Source: an uncultured Lachnospiraceae bacterium (lineage in GTDB: Bacteria; Bacillota; Clostridia; Lachnospirales; Lachnospiraceae). Taken from it: a DNA stretch of 40,532 bases. A program made the position numbers and the translations under genes. Below are positions 35,617 through 40,532 of this stretch, piece after piece. Every line of letters begins with the position of its first letter. The first letter of the stretch is position 1. Where the stretch lies: positions 1-40,532 of the forward strand of contig CAJUFN010000020.1 in NCBI GenBank assembly GCA_910585545.1, written 5' to 3'. The notes under the pieces were generated by a model. The model was given only the letters and a program-made list of their open reading frames with translations. It ran no database searches and was not told where the DNA came from.

Positions 35617-36430
35617 TCTCTTTCTCTCCCTTTTTCTCTTTGTCCTGATCTGCCATCATATCAAATAAGGATATCTGGACCGCCTTTTCTGTTGGTTTCT
35701 CCGCTCCTTTCTCCTGTTTTTCTGTTGCAGGCACTTCTTCCTGCTTCTGCTTTTCTTCACCTTTTTCCGCAGACTTTTCTTCTTTCCCTTCTGATGCACC
35801 TTTTACAGTCATCTTCCCAGATGAATCAGCATTCTTTTTTCGTTCTTCTTCTTTCTTAAGAGCATTCAGCCGCTTTTTCCGTTCTGCTTTCTGCTCCTTT
35901 ATCTCCTTCGCTTCGTCATCCAGGGCATAATATTCTTCCGCCCACTGATAAACCTTCGTTTCTGATATTCCCATGCCGACAGACTGATGCGTACGATCTG
36001 CCCGGCGGTTGGGATTGTTCTTCCCGCCAAACCGGTTATCATGTTCCTTTTCTGCCATCTGATAAGCCTGTTCCATGATATAGTTCATGCATTTCTGCAG
36101 AGTCTTCTGCTTTTTCAGCACCTGGCTTCCAAACAGCAAGCCTTTCTCTGCCTTCTCCATCAGGTGGCGTCCCACAATATCCGTAAAAAGCTGATCCTTC
36201 ATATGCCACATCTCTTCCCGCAGCTTTTCCACCGCAGACGTATACTCCTTTTCCGACAGCGGAATCTCTGCAAGCTGAAATCTCTTCCCCTTGATAAAAT
36301 CTTCCACATCCTGCTTCGGAACCAGCCACTGGGCCGCTAACACCTTAAGTTCCGAAAAATTTTGGGAATTCCTTAAGTGTACTGCCATTGCATTTAATTC
36401 TTCCGTATTGTTTATCAATTTCTCATACAC
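35603..36430 (-). CDS. PcfK-like / AcrIIA9-related protein
   Basis: The first 175 residues carry the PcfK-like pattern: a helical start (MYEKLINNTEELNAMA), KTLQKCMNYIMEQAYQMAE (about 109-127) and ISETKVYQWAEEYYALDD (about 155-172). The rest is a charged, low-complexity Lys/Glu tail ending in QISLFDM (252-258). PcfK-like proteins usually neighbour PcfJ, as here, and one branch (AcrIIA9) inhibits Cas9. Whether this copy does so cannot be told from sequence, since it is twice the length of the tested proteins as I recall them. The QISLF stretch resembles a beta-clamp-binding motif. Confidence 0.72.
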   Translation of the reverse strand: MYEKLINNTEELNAMAVHLRNSQNFSELKVLAAQWLVPKQDVEDFIKGKRFQLAEIPLSEKEYTSAVEKLREEMWHMKDQLFTDIVGRHLMEKAEKGLLFGSQVLKKQKTLQKCMNYIMEQAYQMAEKEHDNRFGGKNNPNRRADRTHQSVGMGISETKVYQWAEEYYALDDEAKEIKEQKAERKKRLNALKKEEERKKNADSSGKMTVKGASEGKEEKSAEKGEEKQKQEEVPATEKQEKGAEKPTEKAVQISLFDMMADQDKEKKGEKENESV

Positions 36431-36486
36431 GGCTATTTCTCCTTTTCATTCTTAGATTTCCAATCTGCCCCTTGATACTCCATGCT

Positions 36487-36515
36487 GTAAAAATGGAGAG
36501 CCTTTTGACTCTCCA
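36487..36515 (-). terminator. Weak intrinsic terminator
   Basis: On the minus strand a 7-base stem (TGGAGAG/CTCTCCA; plus-strand arms 36494-36500 and 36509-36515) is followed by ATTTTTA, directly after the 138-residue gene that stops at 36520. The T tract is short, so termination may be partial. Confidence 0.6.
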
Positions 36516-36519
36516 CTGG

Positions 36520-36936
36520 TTATGCTGCATTTGCCTGTCTCTGCATCTCTTCTTCCATTTCCCGTTCTACCTCCTCAGCAATCCGCCTGCGCTCCTTATC
36601 ATCCTCTTCTAAAAGTCCGACTAGCTCTACAAGGATACGGTTACACCATTTATTGGATTTCCACTTATCGGAAAGCTTTCTGGTTTCCTCCATCAGGTCT
36701 TCGTAGTCCTGCTCCATCATCTCCCTATTCCGGTATTTTTTATATACCTCATAGCATTCTTTCATAACCACCGGAACCGGTATCTTTGCCGCTTCGTCCA
36801 TATTGGAGAGAAGCCCCATCAGCATTCGGTGATAATCATATCTCTTGCACAGCTCTTCAATCCCCATCTGTTCTCTCCCTAAGTAAAGGGACATAAAATC
36901 ATTAAAAATCGCCGCAATCATGCTCTGGTCTACCAT
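36520..36936 (-). CDS. Mobile-element helical protein, unknown function
   Basis: This 138-residue helical, charged protein ends in a coiled-coil-like stretch (DDKERRRIAEEVEREMEEEMQRQ). The N-terminal part (MIAAIFNDFMSLYLGREQMG) reads as a globular helical domain. AAAGGAGAAAACGA precedes the ATG. It fits between the 196-residue gene and the PcfK-like gene with short gaps. Family not recognised. Confidence 0.6.
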   Translation of the reverse strand: MVDQSMIAAIFNDFMSLYLGREQMGIEELCKRYDYHRMLMGLLSNMDEAAKIPVPVVMKECYEVYKKYRNREMMEQDYEDLMEETRKLSDKWKSNKWCNRILVELVGLLEEDDKERRRIAEEVEREMEEEMQRQANAA

Positions 36937-36957
36937 TCGTTTTCTCCTTTCAGATTT

Positions 36958-37548
36958 CTATACAACTGCCAAGTCATAAATACTCATCTGTCCTTCCACC
37001 TGCCAGTCTTCCTGAATTTCTTCCTGTTCTGTTTCAGAAGCCGGTAATGCCTTGAATGAAAGCCCCCGTAGCTTTTTTGCTGTTTCCGCGATTATCTCTG
37101 AAAACATGCCAGGAGCCCCGTATTCCCGTAGCACCACCAGGTTATCTTCTGTAAGCGCATCGGCAAGCCCCATAACTTTTCCGGATACTTCCAGCGCTTG
37201 GGTTTCCTTCTTCTGCTTCGGTGTCAGCTTCGGGAGGACTGCCTGCACATACCGGTATTCCTCCAGTGCCAGATACTCCTGTATGGCGGTTTTTGCCCGT
37301 ATCCGGATCTCGTCCGCACAGGCCATGAAGCTTTTCTCTACCTCCGGAGGGATGAGCCATTCGCCGTCAGTTCCTGCCACGTCCAGCTTCTCCTTTAGCT
37401 CTGACAGCTCCTGCCGGATCCGGTTCAAAATCACCCCGTCCGTACACATGCTGTCAGTATCGCCGTAAGCATATACCTTCTCCCATTCATAGGACAGCCT
37501 GGCAAACTCCTGCTCCCATGCTCCGGGCGGCTTTGCCTGCACCATCAT
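36958..37548 (-). CDS. Mobile-element protein, unknown function, clamp-motif-like C-terminus
   Basis: I choose the ATG at 37548 because AAGGAGG lies 9 bases upstream and the earlier in-frame start (37584) lies inside the preceding gene; this gives 196 residues. The protein is mostly helical, with a conserved-looking first part (WEQEFARLSYEWEKVYAYGDTDSM). Its last residues, QMSIYDLAVV, resemble the QLxLF-type peptide that binds the beta sliding clamp. The start lies 5 bases from the stop of the HTH-like gene, so translation is coupled. I do not recognise the family. Confidence 0.6.
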   Translation of the reverse strand: MMVQAKPPGAWEQEFARLSYEWEKVYAYGDTDSMCTDGVILNRIRQELSELKEKLDVAGTDGEWLIPPEVEKSFMACADEIRIRAKTAIQEYLALEEYRYVQAVLPKLTPKQKKETQALEVSGKVMGLADALTEDNLVVLREYGAPGMFSEIIAETAKKLRGLSFKALPASETEQEEIQEDWQVEGQMSIYDLAVV

Positions 37549-37552
37549 TTCT

Positions 37553-37858
37553 CTATGCCTCCTTCCTGTTCCTTGCCTTTTCAATCCTTCTTTTTACCGT
37601 AGACGGATAGCAGTCAAAGGCGTTGGAAATCTCCTCCAGCGTATATCCTTCCTTCCGCATCCGGTACATCATATTTCCCATTGTCTCTTTTTCCATCTCT
37701 TCCACGCCTTCCACTTTTAATTTTTTATCAAAGATCCTCCTGCTGACCGGATGCCCCGGCCCATACTTGTAGATCAGCTTCGCCTCCGTCACATCCACTT
37801 CGCAGAGGATCGCAATCAGTAAGCAGTAATAGCCGCTGTCTTCATTCCAAATCGACAT
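37553..37858 (-). CDS. Small helix-turn-helix protein
   Basis: Residues 60-100 carry a helix-turn-helix of the sigma-region-4/resolvase type (MRKEGYTLEEISNAFDCYPSTVKRRIEKA). The first 55 residues contain GPGHPVSRRIFDKKL, a basic linker. A canonical AAGGAGG six bases before the ATG supports it. It probably controls this operon or takes part in element maintenance; the HTH call is firm, the role is not. Confidence 0.75.
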   Translation of the reverse strand: MSIWNEDSGYYCLLIAILCEVDVTEAKLIYKYGPGHPVSRRIFDKKLKVEGVEEMEKETMGNMMYRMRKEGYTLEEISNAFDCYPSTVKRRIEKARNRKEA

Positions 37859-37947
37859 CGCACACCTCCTTTATGGATGACCGTGCCGGCATGTCTTCTG
37901 GCTGCCGATAGAAAAACTCCTTATCTAAATATGTTTCCGGAGATTCC

Positions 37948-38259
37948 CTACCGCAGATGTTCGTCAAGCATACGGACAATCTCATCCATGCTTTTCGATT
38001 TCAGTTCCTCCAGCAAAAGATCCAGACTGATGAACGATAACATGTTCTTTACAAATTCTTCCTCCCGGTGGACAGTTAAAAATACAAAGATATATTCGTA
38101 CAGCCCGTTCCTTGCCAGACAATGAATGATATTCCTCGCTGCCACCATGTTCATACGTCCATCCCCCGGCGTACAAATTAACTGCCAGTATCCGCTGTAT
38201 CTGTCAATCCACTTCAAAAGCTTCCTGCTTCTTTTTCTTTCTCTCCTGTTTTTAAACAT
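37948..38259 (-). CDS. Small mobile-element protein, unknown function
   Basis: This 103-residue protein has a strongly basic start (MFKNRRERKRSRKLLKW) and a helical, acidic end (LLLEELKSKSMDEIVRMLDEHLR). AAAGGTGAAGG precedes the ATG. It lies between the small HTH gene and the 89-residue gene. No family recognised; the basic N-terminus would allow nucleic-acid contact. Confidence 0.55.
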   Translation of the reverse strand: MFKNRRERKRSRKLLKWIDRYSGYWQLICTPGDGRMNMVAARNIIHCLARNGLYEYIFVFLTVHREEEFVKNMLSFISLDLLLEELKSKSMDEIVRMLDEHLR

Positions 38260-38304
38260 CCTTCACCTTTCTGCAGCGCATGTGAAAGAAAAACTTTTTC
38301 CTTG

Positions 38305-38574
38305 TCATGCCGCTTTCCCTTCCCGTTTTACCGCCACTTCTGCCAGATACTGGTTGAAATCCGTACGCAGTATCACACCGTCAAAATCCGTACCTAACAT
38401 CTGCAGCTCTTTTTTGTTTCCGTCTTTTAAATACTTTACAATCCCAAAATCCTTCTGGTCACAGGAAGCAATATACAGGTTCTTTTCCTGATCCAAATGG
38501 AAATGGATCTTGGCCCCCTTTGCAATGTCATACCTGCCCGCCATTAAAACAAACAGTTTCATTTTCTTAACCAC
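38305..38574 (-). CDS. Small protein coupled to the RNase A-like gene, unknown function
   Basis: This 89-residue protein is mostly beta (KMKLFVLMAGRYDIAKGAKIHFHLDQEKNLYIASCD). The start is GTG at 38574 with GGAG 7 bases upstream; it overlaps the stop of the RNase A-like gene by 8 bases, so it is translated with it. The pairing makes it a candidate immunity or antitoxin protein, but no sequence feature shows this directly. No family recognised. Confidence 0.6.
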   Translation of the reverse strand: MVKKMKLFVLMAGRYDIAKGAKIHFHLDQEKNLYIASCDQKDFGIVKYLKDGNKKELQMLGTDFDGVILRTDFNQYLAEVAVKREGKAA

Positions 38575-39031
38575 GCCGCCTCTCCTGTCTCTCGAACATA
38601 GGATAACTGGTCAGAATCCGGAACCCCCAGTCTGCATTTGTATCCTTGATCAGCACCAGACAGGCTTTCCTTAAATTTTCTTCCAGCTTTTCCTCACCTT
38701 TACGGAAACCATAGCCTATGCTTCCCTGAAACTGTCCAACCAATGAAATCCAGTCGCTACCGCTGTATTTCAGCCATGCGGTAATACTGGAATCAAAACA
38801 CTTCCGCATGATCCCGCTTACAACTGCATTTGCCACTTCCACGTCCCAATAGGAGGTTGCATAGCGGATATCTTCCTTCGTCAGCCTGGATTTTAACGCC
38901 AGAATCTGGATATCCGTATGTTTCCGCAGCGTATGGCCGCCATACAATCCCACCTGGTCAAGGTTCCTCCGAATTGTCTGTAAGGTATTCTGGGTTATTT
39001 CCTCCGGAACATCAGCAAATAAATCAACCAT
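38567..39031 (-). CDS. RNase A-like (CdiA-CT type) ribonuclease domain protein
   Basis: This 154-residue protein is essentially one domain. It matches the bacterial RNase A-like toxin domain: GGHTLRKH (His33, His38), then a helical middle with TSYWDVEVANAVVSGIM and ITAWL, a beta part with GQFQGSIGYGF, and a final WGFRILTSYP (Thr141, Tyr143). In the CdiA toxin family these His, Arg, Thr and Tyr residues line the active site and the protein cleaves tRNA or other RNA. Family members are normally C-terminal tips of large secreted toxins; here it stands alone with an AAAGGAG site, no signal peptide, and leads the long mobile-element operon. Its target and any immunity partner are unknown. Confidence 0.78.
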   Translation of the reverse strand: MVDLFADVPEEITQNTLQTIRRNLDQVGLYGGHTLRKHTDIQILALKSRLTKEDIRYATSYWDVEVANAVVSGIMRKCFDSSITAWLKYSGSDWISLVGQFQGSIGYGFRKGEEKLEENLRKACLVLIKDTNADWGFRILTSYPMFERQERRRG

Positions 39032-39236
39032 ATGTACTCCTTTCCTTTCACGGACATACAGATACTGATATCCCGACGGATACCAATACAGAGAAAAAGA
39101 AGGAGATGCTCCCCCTTCTTCTGTACAGACTGTAACGCTTTCTGTTATCCGCCGATTCGTTTTCTATTTCTGGTGTTCTATATTCGGATTAGCATGCTCC
39201 TCCTTCCCTTTCATTTGCAAGATCATCCTAAAACGC

Positions 39237-39279
39237 AAAAAAAGACACCAAAAACCCATTCTGAATCTTTGATGTCTTT
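39237..39279 (-). terminator. Intrinsic terminator between promoter and the RNase A-like gene
   Basis: On the minus strand AAAGACATCAAA and TTTGGTGTCTTT (plus-strand arms 39268-39279 and 39241-39252) form a 12-base stem with one G-U pair and a 15-base loop, then a run of T. It sits about 105 bases downstream of a good promoter and about 200 bases upstream of the RNase A-like gene, so it may end the macrodomain transcript, end a small RNA, or attenuate the operon. Confidence 0.8.
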
Positions 39280-39390
39280 CTGTCGTTTATGAGGCAAAGC
39301 CTTAAATTTTACTTCCAGTCATTTTCTGGAACAAACACACTTACTGCTGCATTTTATGAACTCTCATGCACAAAAATCTAATCCATTTAT

Positions 39391-39443
39391 ACTGTAACAC
39401 AATATATTGTTATAGTCAAGAAATTAAATCTATATATTGTGTT
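39391..39443 (-). promoter_or_regulatory. Promoter with overlapping palindromic operator
   Basis: On the minus strand TTGACT (39414-39419) and TACAGT (39391-39396) are 17 bases apart. The spacer contains a perfect 12-base palindrome ACAATATATTGT (39399-39410). An 11-base inverted pair AACACAATATA (39396-39406) and TATATTGTGTT (39433-39443) brackets the -35 box. This looks like an operator for a dimeric repressor. Confidence 0.68.
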
Positions 39444-39456
39444 TTGTATCTGCATT

Positions 39457-39987
39457 TCATTTATTCATTTCTGTTTCCCAAATTGCATGGTCATATGCCG
39501 CAAGTGTTCTTGGATCAAACAGGACAAATCTCACAATGTCAATCTTATCCTTATGTTCTTCACAGAACTTTCGGACTGTCCTGACTGCCGCAAATGCGGC
39601 CTGTTCTGCCGGATAACTGTATATCCCTGTCGAGATGGAAGGAAACGCAATCGTCCGAATCCCATGCTCTACGGCGGTCTGAAGGGAATTCCAATACGAA
39701 TTTTCAAGGAGCTGTTCTTCCCCGTCCTGTCCACCGTGCCAGACAGGTCCTACCGTATGGATGACATATTTACATGGCAAATGATAGGCTCCGGTAATCT
39801 TTGCTTCTCCTGTCCTGCAGCCATGCAGCGTCCGGCACTCATTCAGAAGTTCAGGACCGGCAGCACGGTGAATGGCGCCGTCTACGCCCCCGCCGCCAAG
39901 CAGGCTGCTGTTTGCCGCATTTACGATTGCCTCCAAATCGTTTACTTTTGTAATATCGCCCAAAACTGTCTGTATTCGATATCCCAT
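39457..39987 (-). CDS. Macrodomain protein (O-acetyl-ADP-ribose deacetylase type)
   Basis: This 176-residue single-domain protein matches the macrodomain: GDITK, IVNAANSSLLGGGGVDGAIHRAAG (the ADP-ribose-binding loop), VIHTVGPVW and SISTGIYSYP. It belongs to the MacroD/YmdB group that removes acetyl or ADP-ribose groups from O-acetyl-ADP-ribose, proteins or nucleic acids. It starts 2 bases after the peptide deformylase stop, so the two are co-transcribed. Macrodomains on mobile elements can counter ADP-ribosylating effectors or defence; here that is inference. The promoter/operator that follows directs transcription to the next operon. Confidence 0.93.
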   Translation of the reverse strand: MGYRIQTVLGDITKVNDLEAIVNAANSSLLGGGGVDGAIHRAAGPELLNECRTLHGCRTGEAKITGAYHLPCKYVIHTVGPVWHGGQDGEEQLLENSYWNSLQTAVEHGIRTIAFPSISTGIYSYPAEQAAFAAVRTVRKFCEEHKDKIDIVRFVLFDPRTLAAYDHAIWETEMNK

Positions 39988-39989
39988 AC

Positions 39990-40400
39990 CTATATCACCC
40001 TCCCGGAAAGATGGTCTATTTCATGCTGCGCAATCTGCGCCGGCCAGTCTTTCAGCTTGATCTTCTGCTTTTTCCAGTTGAAATCTAAATATTCTACCTC
40101 TATCTCCTGGTAACGGCTTGTTTTTCGGACCCCGTCAAGGGACAGGCAGCCTTCCTCTGTTTCATAAAGCCCGTCTCCCCGAACCAGCACCGGATTGAAC
40201 ATTACAATGTCAACGGCTCCCATATTTACAATGATGATATTCTTCTTCACGCCGATCATATTAGCCGCCATGCCGACACAGCGGTCACGGTTGGCATGTA
40301 AGGTATCCTGCAGGTCTCTTCCTATCTGTAGGTCATCCTTTGTTGCCGGTTCTGATTTCTGCCCCAGAAAGAATACATCTCTTACAATCTGTTTCACCAT
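39990..40400 (-). CDS. def: Peptide deformylase homologue with altered motif 1
   Basis: This 136-residue protein has motif 2 EGCLSL (Cys85, a metal ligand) and motif 3 QHEIDH (His126, Glu127, His130), so the metal site is intact. Motif 1, normally G-x-G-x-A-A-x-Q, reads CVGMAANM here (residues 41-48), with Met48 in place of the Gln that stabilises the transition state. Activity on formyl-methionine is therefore uncertain. It may be a second, atypical deformylase, as found in other Clostridia. It is encoded directly before the macrodomain gene. A weak ribosome site precedes the ATG. Housekeeping copies usually lie near fmt, which is absent here. Confidence 0.85.
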   Translation of the reverse strand: MVKQIVRDVFFLGQKSEPATKDDLQIGRDLQDTLHANRDRCVGMAANMIGVKKNIIIVNMGAVDIVMFNPVLVRGDGLYETEEGCLSLDGVRKTSRYQEIEVEYLDFNWKKQKIKLKDWPAQIAQHEIDHLSGRVI

Positions 40401-40456
40401 AATTTCTCATCTTCTCTTTGCTTTTTAGATCAAGCATCTGCCGGAACCTGTGCGCC

Positions 40457-40532
40457 TTACATCCAGTTCCGGATTTCTTCCTCTGTCATGCCATTTGCAT
40501 TTAACGGCTTATGCCATCTGGCCTCCGGATAC
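40457..40532 (-). CDS. 3' end of a gene running off the window, unknown product
   Basis: The last 24 codons of a minus-strand gene are visible, reading ARWHKPLNANGMTEEEIRNWM before TAA at 40457. The stop is 57 bases upstream of the peptide deformylase ATG, so it probably belongs to the same transcript. The C-terminal fragment is too short for identification. Confidence 0.5.
   Translation of the reverse strand, partial: YPEARWHKPLNANGMTEEEIRNWM

Noticed and set aside
35603..36430. CRISPR array or cas genes near the AcrIIA9-like gene
   Set aside because: No regularly spaced repeats and no Cas motif anywhere in the window.
1..40532. tRNA or rRNA genes
   Set aside because: No cloverleaf with a T-arm GGTTCGAATCC-like consensus and no rRNA conserved segments were seen.

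Overview
The window looks like the chromosome of a low-to-mid GC Clostridium-type Firmicute, most like a Lachnospiraceae gut commensal. The grounds are the gene content (holA-lepA-hemW with a DUF3810 gene between, a comEC remnant), GGAGG-type ribosome binding sites, and accessory families typical of that group (PcfJ, PcfK-like, DUF5688, DUF7666, MerR/TipAS-ABC). Two thirds of the window is accessory DNA.

Region 1 (134-5404, all minus strand) is housekeeping: holA, lepA (GTG start), a DUF3810 membrane metallopeptidase and hemW, with a clear terminator after lepA. Region 2 (5405-11171) appears to be an AT-rich patch separating holA from comEC. It holds a small membrane protein, a secreted protein whose signal peptide is reached only by a -1 frameshift on a run of seven A, an anchored unknown protein, two decayed gene ends, and a MerR/TipAS regulator with an ABC exporter. 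Region 3 (11172-12761) is the 3' two thirds of comEC; its N-terminal part is missing, so this competence gene is broken at about 12750. Region 4 (12762-14060) has no intact gene; it holds decayed IS66 transposase pieces on both strands and two nested inverted repeats.

Region 5 (14068-21054) is the most intriguing block: a five-gene minus-strand operon of a twin radical-SAM protein, an Fe-S-motif flavoprotein, a 993-residue helical-repeat/coiled-coil protein, a three-helix membrane protein and a pyruvoyl-dependent arginine decarboxylase, with a divergent LytTR regulator. I know of no described system with this set. Region 6 (21723-26752) is a Tn554-like module: three tandem tyrosine recombinases plus a TnpC/DUF6262 protein. 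The operon lies on the side where Tn554 relatives carry cargo, so it may be transposon cargo.

Region 7 (26891-40532) is a second, more GC-rich mobile element (conjugative or plasmid-like): an HTH protein, then a long minus-strand run of small genes including a PP-loop/PAPS-reductase-like protein, DUF5688, PcfJ, DUF7666, a PcfK/AcrIIA9-like protein, many unknown small genes and a free-standing RNase A-like (CdiA-CT type) protein. Upstream lies a palindrome-covered promoter followed by a terminator (a possible small RNA or attenuator), and then a macrodomain protein and an atypical peptide deformylase. The window ends inside this element, so the missing 5' part of comEC, if it survives, lies beyond 40532.
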